Shown: in pieces, positions 25,063-32,977 of the stretch
Layout of the letters: every line of letters begins with the position of its first letter
How positions within the stretch are numbered: position 1 is the first letter of the stretch
Source of the DNA: Botrimarina sp964353155
Lineage (GTDB): Bacteria > Planctomycetota > Planctomycetia > Pirellulales > Lacipirellulaceae
Reading direction: 5' to 3'
Length of the DNA stretch: 64,000 nucleotides
Assembly: GCA_964353155.1 (NCBI GenBank)
Contig: CAYGUP010000016.1
Coordinates: forward strand, 6,241-70,240
Position numbers and translations under genes: made by a program
The notes under the pieces: generated by a model
What the model was told of the DNA's origin: nothing
Databases searched by the model: none
The model's input: the letters and a program-made list of their open reading frames with translations, nothing else

Positions 25063-25566
25063 CTACGGTTCTAAATCAAAATCGATGCGATTCTCGCCGC
25101 TTTCCTTAACGGTTGCGGTTAAATCTGAGCTCAGGCGGCTTCCGTACTTTGGGTTCGCAAGAAACTCGTTGGAGTAGCGGGTGTTTTCTCCGACGCCAGC
25201 CAACTCTTCTTCGAGGGTCTTGGGAACCGGCCCGTCGGCAACTGTTTTTACGGCGGTCACAACAACGGAGTATTCTCCCGGTTTGGCGCCGTCCTCGGGT
25301 TTAATCGAGGTTAGCTGATATTCTCCATTCACTATTCCAGCCGCCGCACGCCTGCCGTTCTCATCATCCTTTGGCAAGAAAGTGATACGGCCTGTTTCAA
25401 GCGGCTGTCCTTCAACCGTTACCATTCCAGAAACAGGACGGAATTCGCCTCTAGGACCGCAACCGACCGCAGCGACGACAACCACGACTAGTGATGGCAC
25501 GAGCCATTGTGCAGAAGGGCTCGACGTCAATCTGAAAAAAAGAGATCGCGTTCTAATCGATATCAC
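25063..25566 (-). CDS. Small lipoprotein, DUF1559 partner (carboxypeptidase regulatory-like fold)
   Basis: A GTG at 25566 preceded by AAGGAG at 7 bases is the best start, giving 167 residues; an upstream TTG at 25590 lacks such a site. The N terminus has a lipobox (VVVVVAAVGC) with lipidated cysteine. The mature part is a beta-sandwich: SGMVTVEGQPLETGRITFLP, then GEYQLTSIKPEDGAKPGEYS, then VKESGENRIDFDLEP at the end. Such proteins typically lie beside DUF1559 genes in planctomycetes, as here. The function is unknown, probably in envelope or pilus-like assembly. Confidence 0.8.
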   Translation of the reverse strand: MISIRTRSLFFRLTSSPSAQWLVPSLVVVVVAAVGCGPRGEFRPVSGMVTVEGQPLETGRITFLPKDDENGRRAAAGIVNGEYQLTSIKPEDGAKPGEYSVVVTAVKTVADGPVPKTLEEELAGVGENTRYSNEFLANPKYGSRLSSDLTATVKESGENRIDFDLEP

Positions 25567-25620
25567 TCGGGTGCTCCTTGCCAATACCAAAATTATGGCA
25601 TGTTCTAGAGATGGCTCCGT

Positions 25621-25653
25621 TGTGGTGGCTCAGTTTCCTACCGAGCCACCACA
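25621..25653 (-). terminator. Perfect 11-bp hairpin downstream of the PEP-CTERM fusion gene
   Basis: TGTGGTGGCTC (25621-25631) and its complement (25643-25653) enclose an 11-base loop, 51 bases after the stop of the 25704-27857 gene. No T tract follows, so termination strength is uncertain. Confidence 0.45.
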
Positions 25654-25703
25654 CGAAGTTGTCATACTGGTCCGGATAAACCGGTCGTCGGTCTGTTGAG
25701 GTC

Positions 25704-27857
25704 TTACTTGCGTCGGCAACCAACGGCGGCTAGGCCGAGAAATGCGAGGCAAGCGGCGGTCGGTTCGGGCACGGCCGAAGCAGGGCTGCCACTCGTTGCG
25801 CCGAAGTTGCCGGCCCACAGCGTGTAGTCGGCTTGAACCACGTTGCCGCTTGCGTCGCCGGAGCCGTTTCCATTGAGCGCGGCATCGCTAGAGCCCAGGT
25901 TGTCACGCCAGACCGTGTAGTCGGCGGCGTTGACCACCCCATCGTCGTTGTAGTCGCCATCCAGGCTGGCCGAGATGTATTCGACAACTCCGCCGAACCC
26001 ATCGCCGTCGTCTTCGCCCACACGCAGGAAGTTGAAGGCCAAGTCTTCGGTCGAGCCGGGGGTGAAGATATCACCGAAGTCGAGTGTGCCACCGGAGGCA
26101 GCGATCACGACACTGCCGTCGGCATTCACTTGACCCAGACCATCAGCGGCCGGGCTGCCGAGCTGCCAACCCGTCGCCGGCCCACCGCCGAGGGGCAGCC
26201 CAGGAGCACCCGCCCAAGAGCCGTTCAGCGAAGAATCGGCCGACGTGATCGCGAAGGCATCGATCTCCACAGCGAACGGTGACTCGTTCTCAAGGGTTGC
26301 GTTACCGGTGTCGGTATCGACTTTCAGCACGAGGTTGTTGGTTATGGTCTCGCCGATGTAGCGGATCGTTGCTTGGGTCAACTCGGTAGCATCTGCACCT
26401 AGGTAACCGAACTGCAGGTCACGCACATCGACGCCCAGACCAGCGTCGAGCTGGGCTTGCATGATTGCGCCGGGGTTGAACGCGGTGCCGAAATCGATCG
26501 GCGTCTCGCTGCCCATGGGGAGGGTTTCAACCGCTCCGCTGCCGAGAACGAGGGCTTCGCCAAAGATCGACGACGAGGTGCTGCCGACGATCCGCCACGA
26601 ACTCGAAAGGAGGTCGCCTGAGAAGCTTGTCCAGCCGATATCGTCGAGCAGAGCGTTATCCGAAGAGAAGCGGTATCCCTCGAACGTAACGGCCTCTTCG
26701 CCTTCATTGAGCACGGTGACTTGACCCGTCTCTTGATCAACCGTTGCAACAACCTGAGCCGAGGCGTCCGACACGGCGAGCGAAGCTCCTAGGACAACAA
26801 TTCCCACCGAGAGGGCCTTCGTAGGACGGCGGCGCATCATGCTGATTCCAACCAGACCTATCAAACCGCAGAGGGCAGCCGAGGTTGGTTCCGGTACAGC
26901 GTTGCTTGAGCCGGGCGAGTTGGCCGTTTTCCATTGACGGAAGTCGGCTAAACCGACGACGCCATCACCGTTCAAATCGCCGTCGGTGCGTGTGCCCGGA
27001 TCGAGTAGGTTGGCGACGATCGGTGCCAAGTCAGCATCGTTGACCACTCCGTTGCCATCGACATCACCGTCCAGTGGGTTAGTCAAGCCGTCGAAGGCAA
27101 CTCCTGCAATGCCTTGCGTGTAGATAGTGTTAAAATCGGTGCCGGTTAACGACTGGTTGAAGATAGCTAGGTCATCAATCTGGCCATCGAAGAAACGATT
27201 GAAAGTAGGGTCGTTTCCTACTTGCCAGACTGATGAATCCCAGTTGTAGTCCGGATCGGTCGAGCTGGAGAAGGCCGATACGCCGTTGATGAATATTTCG
27301 CGAGTTCCAGCAAAGCTACCGTAGGTGGCACCGATATGAGTCCAAGCATTGAGTGGAGCAGCTCCATCAGCGGTCACACCGCCACCGTCGCCCGTAGTGC
27401 GAAATTCGATTGCCTCGGCACCGTTAGCACTACCTTGGGTCAAGCCGAAGAAATCTTGTCCCGAAGCACCTCGTGTGGCAACGATTCCGTCGTTAACCAC
27501 ATGTACGTCAGCGTTTACCCAAACTGATATCGACATGTCCTGAAAGCCAGCAAGGTCCGTGAGGGCCGGCGTCTCAAACGCATCGCCTGTGGCACCGGTG
27601 GCATCCCAAGCATTACGCAATATACCTTGGCTGAACTGAGGGGTGATCTCAGAGTTTTGGTGTGTGGCGTCGTAGGTTGAGCCACCGTCAAGGTCGCCGT
27701 CGGTCAGTGTTGTTGAGCCGGGGGCTTCGTTGAAGTTGTAATAGACAATAGGCGTCGTTGAGATGACGTTCTGAGCAAGAGACTCAGTTGCCAAAAGAGC
27801 GGCCGCGGCGCTGGCGAACGTTGCCAAGCAGCAGGCTGTTTTGAATCGTAGTTTCAT
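25704..27857 (-). CDS. LamG/dockerin protein with an internal and a terminal PEP-CTERM signal
   Basis: The ATG at 27857 opens a signal peptide (TACCLATFASAAAALLATESLA) and gives 717 residues. Domains in order: a LamG/concanavalin-like fold (MSISVWVNADVHV, then IDDLAIFNQSL); dockerin-type calcium loops (GDVDGNGVVNDADLAPI, GDLNGDGVVGLADFRQWK); and a complete PEP-CTERM motif (VPEPTSAALCGLIGLVG followed by MMRRRPTK). Then comes a second signal-like segment (ALSVGIVVLGASLAVSDASA), a second beta-rich region, another dockerin-like pair (GDYNDDGVVNAADYTVWRDN), and a second PEP-CTERM (VPEPTAACLAFLGLAAVGCRRK in two parts). It looks like two surface proteins joined in frame. No Shine-Dalgarno sequence is seen before the ATG. 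Confidence 0.8.
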   Translation of the reverse strand: MKLRFKTACCLATFASAAAALLATESLAQNVISTTPIVYYNFNEAPGSTTLTDGDLDGGSTYDATHQNSEITPQFSQGILRNAWDATGATGDAFETPALTDLAGFQDMSISVWVNADVHVVNDGIVATRGASGQDFFGLTQGSANGAEAIEFRTTGDGGGVTADGAAPLNAWTHIGATYGSFAGTREIFINGVSAFSSSTDPDYNWDSSVWQVGNDPTFNRFFDGQIDDLAIFNQSLTGTDFNTIYTQGIAGVAFDGLTNPLDGDVDGNGVVNDADLAPIVANLLDPGTRTDGDLNGDGVVGLADFRQWKTANSPGSSNAVPEPTSAALCGLIGLVGISMMRRRPTKALSVGIVVLGASLAVSDASAQVVATVDQETGQVTVLNEGEEAVTFEGYRFSSDNALLDDIGWTSFSGDLLSSSWRIVGSTSSSIFGEALVLGSGAVETLPMGSETPIDFGTAFNPGAIMQAQLDAGLGVDVRDLQFGYLGADATELTQATIRYIGETITNNLVLKVDTDTGNATLENESPFAVEIDAFAITSADSSLNGSWAGAPGLPLGGGPATGWQLGSPAADGLGQVNADGSVVIAASGGTLDFGDIFTPGSTEDLAFNFLRVGEDDGDGFGGVVEYISASLDGDYNDDGVVNAADYTVWRDNLGSSDAALNGNGSGDASGNVVQADYTLWAGNFGATSGSPASAVPEPTAACLAFLGLAAVGCRRK

Positions 27858-27926
27858 CGGAGGAAATCCCGTTTGATGTTCGATGGGGTGTTGCAATCGA
27901 TATAGGAGTCAGTCCATCCAGTTCAG

Positions 27927-29027
27927 CTAGGCCTGGCGAGAGCGAAGAACGCCGGCTGCGAGGCAGGCTAGGCCGATCAGCGACACGGTGGTCGGTTCGG
28001 GAACCGCGACGCTCGACGGGGCGGCCGTTGGGAAGTTGTCTTTCCACTCACGGTAATCGGCCCAGTCGACAATGCCATCGCTCGTCAAATCGCCCTGGGC
28101 ACGCGTTGCCGTGGGGCCTAAGTCGAAGTTCGCGGCAATGAAGTCGAAGTCGTCGATGTCGACATCGCCATCGAGGTCAACATCACCGGGTTGTGGCGGC
28201 TCTACTTTGACGATGTTCACGCCCAGACGGCCGGCTGCGTGGATGTCGGCCACGTCGTCGGCGGTCAGAGCCGAATTCCAGACCGCGAGGTCATCAAGCG
28301 TGCCGCTGAATTCACGGCTGCCGCAGCAGGTATCGTTGCCGATATCCCACGCGCCGCTCGTGATGATCGTCTCGATCGGGGTGTCTTCGCGTTGCAGCTC
28401 AACACCGTCGAGGAAGAGGGCACGTTCGCCCATGCCATCGCCTTGATCGGTCCCGTCCCAGGTCATGACGACGTGGTACCACTGGTCATTGACATTGCCG
28501 ATGATCAGGTCGTCTTCTGGTCCAGGGGTTCCGTTGATACGCCAGTCGATGTGACGGGGGGTGTTGTTGTTCTCAAGGGCAAGTCCCCAGTTCTGTCCCG
28601 ACCCGGCGCCGCTTGTCAGGAAGCGGGTCATGAAGAGGCCGTTGTAGGTGCTGTTGTTGTTGTTCGCGACATTCGTGTTGAGCCAGAGCGAGATGGTCAT
28701 CGAGGACGCGCCGTTCAACTGAGGAAGCGACGAGATCGTGAAGTGCTCCTGACCGTTGCCACCGTTCTCGTCATTCGTCTCGGAAGCGCCGCCGATGATG
28801 CCGGAGACCCAATTGTTGTTGCCGGCTCCGCCGTCCCAGACACCGTTGTTGCCATTGATTCCGTCGGTGGCGATTTCGCCGCTTCCGTCATCGAAGGCCC
28901 AGTGGCCAACAGTTGGCACGGGCCAATCGCAATCGACGCTGACGCCGCAAAACTGAGCTGCCGCCGGTGAGGCGAGGAGCCCCGCGGCCGACGCTGCTAG
29001 GCAAGCAAGTCGCAAGGAGAATTTCAT
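27927..29027 (-). CDS. LamG/dockerin/PEP-CTERM surface protein
   Basis: The 366-residue protein has a signal peptide (LACLAASAAGLLASPAAA). A LamG-type jelly roll follows (VGHWAFDDGSGEIATD, MTISLWLNTNVAN, YHVVMTWDGTDQG, GTLDDLAVWNSALT). Dockerin type I loops (GDVDLDGDVDIDDFDFIAAN, GDLTSDGIVDWADYREWK) and a PEP-CTERM sorting signal (VPEPTTVSLIGLACLAAGVL with the basic end RSRQA) complete it. It is exported, probably calcium-stabilised, and possibly anchored by an exosortase. It is 70 bases upstream of the related 25704-27857 gene on the same strand, consistent with tandem duplication and co-expression. Confidence 0.88.
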   Translation of the reverse strand: MKFSLRLACLAASAAGLLASPAAAQFCGVSVDCDWPVPTVGHWAFDDGSGEIATDGINGNNGVWDGGAGNNNWVSGIIGGASETNDENGGNGQEHFTISSLPQLNGASSMTISLWLNTNVANNNNSTYNGLFMTRFLTSGAGSGQNWGLALENNNTPRHIDWRINGTPGPEDDLIIGNVNDQWYHVVMTWDGTDQGDGMGERALFLDGVELQREDTPIETIITSGAWDIGNDTCCGSREFSGTLDDLAVWNSALTADDVADIHAAGRLGVNIVKVEPPQPGDVDLDGDVDIDDFDFIAANFDLGPTATRAQGDLTSDGIVDWADYREWKDNFPTAAPSSVAVPEPTTVSLIGLACLAAGVLRSRQA

Positions 29028-29572
29028 TTCCGTGATGCCTTCTTATTGTGGGGTGATGAGTTGGGCGAGCGAAAAGTAGGAGGAGTGGGGGACCTAAAGG
29101 CTTGGTGCTTCTCGAGTTCGACAAATGCTGAATAACTGCCCCCCGCTGTTTGCCCATCTTCCGGGAGGAAAAAGCGATCTAAGCAAGCCTTTACGGAACC
29201 GTCTCGTGGTCTAAAGCGTCAGTTGTGATGGCAAAAATCGATTCGTATCGCGTGCCAGCAATCGGCACAGTTGCAGCCGAATGGGCATCGGCTTGTGAAC
29301 GTCTGCACACTGTGCTGGCGATGAGATGAGGTAACATTTACTAGCGAAACCCATGTTATCCCGAGAATGCGGATTTCTCAGCCGGAAAATCGGTTTTTGA
29401 GAAGAAATCTTGGCAAATTCCGCGAATGGGACAAAACCAAATGTGCTGCTGACGAAAAATCGATACGGTTCAAGAGGGCTTGTTGTGCCCAATGCCATTT
29501 CCTTTCTTTACCGGCATGGCAAGGTGTTCCGGCTAGTTGGCTTGCGGAGATGCTCGGTATCGGATCGTGACG
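29028..29572. other. Divergent intergenic region between PEP-CTERM genes and RND efflux operon
   Basis: This region holds the promoters of two divergent operons. Short ORFs on both strands overlap one another and lack protein character. No recognisable metal-responsive regulator gene is present. A palindromic or riboswitch-like structure could not be identified with confidence. Confidence 0.4.
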
Positions 29573-30901
29573 ATGGTTGGGATAATGTGCCCAGCAAGAC
29601 ACCACTGTCCGACCAGGGTTAGCCCGTTTGGGGTTCTCGCCCTAACGATTTTGGCGGCTTCTTTGCCGCTTTCGTCTATAGCCCAGTCGCTACGGTCTCT
29701 TCCTGAGGTTGAGGCGCTGCCTACGGCTGCGGGGATGTCCTTCTCGCTTGGCGAAGCGGAGGGGCAAGCGGTTGCGGCGAGCCCTTCGGTTGCTGAGCTC
29801 GAGGCCAAGGTTCGGGCGGCAAAGTGGCAAGCCTTGCAGGTCGGTTTGCCGCCCAACCCAACGGTTGGGTACCTCGGCAGCGAGATTGGCAACGAAGGAC
29901 AGGCGGGCCAGCAGGGAGCGTTCGTCAGCCAGCGGATGGTCCGTGGCGGGAAGCTATGCTACGCCCAAGCGGTTGCCAGCAAAGAGGTTAAGAGGCTCCG
30001 GCAGGAGTTGGCTGCGGAGCAACGCCGGGTGGTCACCGATACGCGGACGGCCTTCTATGACGTCTATTTAGCTCAGCTTGAACTCGAGCTCTTGGGGCGT
30101 CTGACCGAGTTGGGCGGCAAAGCCGCTGAGACTTCGGGGCGGCTCTTCGAAGCGGGCGAAGGGCGACGCACCGATGCCTTGCTTGCCCAGATCGAGCAGC
30201 AGCGGGCCGCCGCAAAGCGGAGGCAAGCCAAGCAGCAGCTGCTTGCCAGCTGGCGGAGACTGGCGGCACTAACCGGGCTGTCTGGCGGTCGGCCGAAACC
30301 TGTCGAGGCGAGCCGTGATCAGCTGCTCAACCAAGCCGCAGCGTGGTCGGACGAGTTGCAGCGGATTGTTGGTGAGAGCCCGATTATCGCCGCGCGGGTG
30401 GCAGCGATCGAGAAGGCTCGTTGTGAGATTGCCTATCAACAAGCGGTTGCCGTGCCGGACCTCACCGCTCAACTGTCGGTCCAATACGACGATGCGACCA
30501 ACGACACGGTAACCGGCGTGCAGATCGGGATGCCTTGGCGGCTGTGGGACCGCAATCAGGGGAACATCGGCCGGGCGCGGGCCGAGTTGACGGCCGCCAA
30601 GCGGCGTCTGGAGGCGACCGAGCAGACACTAGAACGCGAGCTCGCCGAGACTTACGGTCGTTACCAAGCCGCAAGACAACTGGCCGAAGCCCTCGAGGCC
30701 GAGGTGCTTCCGCGGGCGCAGGACAACCTCGACTTGGCGACCGAGGGCTACGAAGCGGGTGAGATTAGCTTCCTCGACTTGCTGACGGTCCAGCGGACCT
30801 ATTTCGAGGTCAGCCTGGAATCTATCGCGGCCCTACGCGAGCTCAATGTGACTTCACAGCTCATGCGAGGCTGCTTGCTCGCGGGGAGCGGCGGCGATTG
30901 A
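29573..30901 (+). CDS. Outer-membrane efflux protein (TolC/CzcC-like)
   Basis: The ATG at 29573 is the likeliest start (442 residues), although the frame is open from 29537. A signal region (VLALTILAASLPLSSIAQS) precedes two repeated alpha-helical halves typical of outer-membrane efflux proteins: GLPPNPTVGYLGSEIGNEG with FVSQRMVRGGK in the first, and VQIGMPWRLWDRNQGNIGRA with YEAGEISFLDLLTVQRTYFE in the second. It forms the exit duct of a tripartite pump with the adaptor (31428-32930) and the RND pump (32978-36130) encoded downstream in the same orientation. Confidence 0.88.
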   Translation: MVGIMCPARHHCPTRVSPFGVLALTILAASLPLSSIAQSLRSLPEVEALPTAAGMSFSLGEAEGQAVAASPSVAELEAKVRAAKWQALQVGLPPNPTVGYLGSEIGNEGQAGQQGAFVSQRMVRGGKLCYAQAVASKEVKRLRQELAAEQRRVVTDTRTAFYDVYLAQLELELLGRLTELGGKAAETSGRLFEAGEGRRTDALLAQIEQQRAAAKRRQAKQQLLASWRRLAALTGLSGGRPKPVEASRDQLLNQAAAWSDELQRIVGESPIIAARVAAIEKARCEIAYQQAVAVPDLTAQLSVQYDDATNDTVTGVQIGMPWRLWDRNQGNIGRARAELTAAKRRLEATEQTLERELAETYGRYQAARQLAEALEAEVLPRAQDNLDLATEGYEAGEISFLDLLTVQRTYFEVSLESIAALRELNVTSQLMRGCLLAGSGGD

Positions 30902-30942
30902 GCTGGACCGTGGGCGGCGGGGGCTCGATACTCAACACTAGT

Positions 30943-31326
30943 ATGAACGGCCAAAGGGCTAGCTTCTGTCTGACGCTCACGTTGTTGGTGGCTTGTGTCT
31001 ACCAGCTCGGCGGGTCGCCCTGTGGGTGTTTGGACCACAACGGCTGGTACCAGGTCTTCTTGAGCGACGCGGGCCAGCACCACTCGGGTTGCCGTCACGA
31101 CGCCGCCAGCGACGCCGAATGCGACCACGCCGGCCGGCTCGCAGCGGTTCTCAGCGCGCGTGCTCGCGTCGATCTTGAGCGGGAGGGACCGGCTGTTGGT
31201 TCGACTCACGCAGTCAGCGAGCTGCTAGCGGCTGCAGGTGCGGAGGTGTGGTCGTCGCCTAATCGACCCGTCGTCGAGATGCCGGCGGGGACGCTGCGCG
31301 CGCACTTGCAGGTCTTCTGCCTCTAG
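30943..31326 (+). CDS. Small exported Cys/His protein in the metal efflux operon
   Basis: The ATG at 30943 starts 127 residues with a hydrophobic N-terminal segment (FCLTLTLLVACVYQLGG). A cluster of Cys and His follows (CGCLDHN, then GQHHSGCRHDAASDAECDHAG), suggesting metal binding, with a less distinctive C-terminal half ending HLQVFCL. It lies between the outer-membrane factor and the adaptor of an RND pump whose adaptor is itself His-rich. A periplasmic metal chaperone or sensor is a reasonable inference, but the family is not recognised. Confidence 0.6.
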   Translation: MNGQRASFCLTLTLLVACVYQLGGSPCGCLDHNGWYQVFLSDAGQHHSGCRHDAASDAECDHAGRLAAVLSARARVDLEREGPAVGSTHAVSELLAAAGAEVWSSPNRPVVEMPAGTLRAHLQVFCL

Positions 31327-31427
31327 GCAGACCCTTTCTCCCGGTGTTTGGCGGCCTCGTTCCTAGGGGCCGATCTTTCCCGCGACAGAGGACTGTCGCC
31401 CCCCGTCTGTGTGCAAGGTCCTGACCG

Positions 31428-32930
31428 ATGAACCGACCACTCGCTTTGGCTCTGATATTGTCCGCCCTGGTCGCCGGGTTTGTTGTGCGAGGCTGGGTGC
31501 CATCGCTTTCGCCGTCCGCCCACGCGGAAGGCGAGCACGAAGGCCATGAGGAGCATGACGACCACGATGATCATGACGAGGAGCCGCACATCGACCTCAG
31601 CGAAGAGGCCTTCGAGACGCTGCGGCTGAAACTCGAGCCGGTTGCCGTCGCCGATTATCAGCAGACCATCAGCCTCCCGGCGGAGGTGGCGGAGTTTCCG
31701 GGCGTGAGTGCCTCGAAGCTCGCGGCCCCGGTCGATGGCGTCGTCTCGGCGATCGCCGCGGAGCCTGGAGCGACGGCTTCGCCCGGCGAGGCACTTTTCG
31801 AGATCCAGATCACCGACGAGCGGGTCCTCGACGCCCAGCTCAAGCTGCTCGAGTCGCTGACCCGCCTTCGGATTGTTCAAGAAGAGCTCGATCGGCTTCG
31901 ACCGTTGGCCGCCAGCGGTGCGGTGAGCGGGCGGCAACAACGCGACGTGGAATACGAGGGTCGCGAACTGGAAACGACGATCCGCCTCCGCCGCGACGAG
32001 TTGCTGGTGCGTGGGTTGCCGGAGGATCAGGTCGACGCCCTGATGGATTCAAAGCAGATGATCAAGCGGCTGGTGGTCCGTGTCCCGCGCCGATCGGAGT
32101 CGTTGGCCGGCGACACCCGGCGTTGGGAGATGAAGACCGTGGCGTGGCAAGGCGAGGAAGCGGCCGTCGAGGACTACAGCATCGAGAGCCTCTTGGTGCA
32201 GCCCGGGCAGACCGTCGAGCGGGGCGAAGCGCTGTGCGACCTCGCCTCGCACGCCCAGCTCTATCTGCGGGTCCAGGCGTTCGAGCGCGACGTGCCGCTG
32301 TTGGCTCGCTTGGCCGAGAGCGGCGCGACGGTCGCGGCAGAGTTCGGCCATAGCCTCGACTCGCACGGCCCGACCTCGACCATCGTGTCGGAGTTGAGCG
32401 TCCGCTACGTGGGGAACCATGTCGAAGAGGGCTCGCAAGCCTACGCCTGCTACATCCCGCTCAAGAATGAGTTGCTGCACGAATCGGTTGGCCCGACCGG
32501 ACGCCGCTACCGGACCTGGCGTTTCGCGGTGGGGCAGCGTGCCCATGTGCTCTTGCCGGTCGAGCAGATCAAGGGGCACATCCCGCTGCCGATCGACGCG
32601 GTGGCGATCGAAGGCGTGGACGCTTTTGTCTTCGTTCCCCACGAGGAGCACGAAGGCGATCATGAGGAAGGAGGGCACGACGAAGAGTCGCATGTATGGG
32701 AAGCCGGCCATGAAGACTGCGACCACGAAGGTCACCACCACGACGAGGCTTTCGTGCACCTGGAGCCGTTGCCGGTGACCATCGTCCACCGTGACACCCG
32801 GACGGTTGTGGTCTCGGCCGAGGGCGACTTGAAGCCGGGCGATGTGATCGCGATGAATGCGGCGTACCAATTGCAGTTGGCCCTGCAAGCCGAGGGCGAG
32901 GGCGGTGGCGGTCACCACCATCATCACTAA
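31428..32930 (+). CDS. RND efflux periplasmic adaptor (CusB/CzcB-like), His-rich
   Basis: This 500-residue membrane-fusion protein has one N-terminal membrane segment (LALILSALVAGFVVRGWV). Three acidic/His-rich stretches are visible: residues ~35-55 (EGHEEHDDHDDHDEE), ~405-440 (EEHEGDHEEGGHDEES and HEDCDHEGHHHDE), and a C-terminal HHHHH. The lipoyl/barrel core is seen in KLAAPVDGVVSAIAAEPGA and LLVQPGQTVERGEALCDLA. A helical hairpin lies between (QLKLLESLTRLRIVQEELDRL). The His-rich tails suggest divalent-metal export (Zn, Co, Ni or Cu). It is encoded 47 bases before the pump. Confidence 0.88.
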   Translation: MNRPLALALILSALVAGFVVRGWVPSLSPSAHAEGEHEGHEEHDDHDDHDEEPHIDLSEEAFETLRLKLEPVAVADYQQTISLPAEVAEFPGVSASKLAAPVDGVVSAIAAEPGATASPGEALFEIQITDERVLDAQLKLLESLTRLRIVQEELDRLRPLAASGAVSGRQQRDVEYEGRELETTIRLRRDELLVRGLPEDQVDALMDSKQMIKRLVVRVPRRSESLAGDTRRWEMKTVAWQGEEAAVEDYSIESLLVQPGQTVERGEALCDLASHAQLYLRVQAFERDVPLLARLAESGATVAAEFGHSLDSHGPTSTIVSELSVRYVGNHVEEGSQAYACYIPLKNELLHESVGPTGRRYRTWRFAVGQRAHVLLPVEQIKGHIPLPIDAVAIEGVDAFVFVPHEEHEGDHEEGGHDEESHVWEAGHEDCDHEGHHHDEAFVHLEPLPVTIVHRDTRTVVVSAEGDLKPGDVIAMNAAYQLQLALQAEGEGGGGHHHHH

Positions 32931-32977
32931 GGCCCCCTGCCCTCGCCCGCTTCGATCCTCGATCTGGCCTGCTCGCC

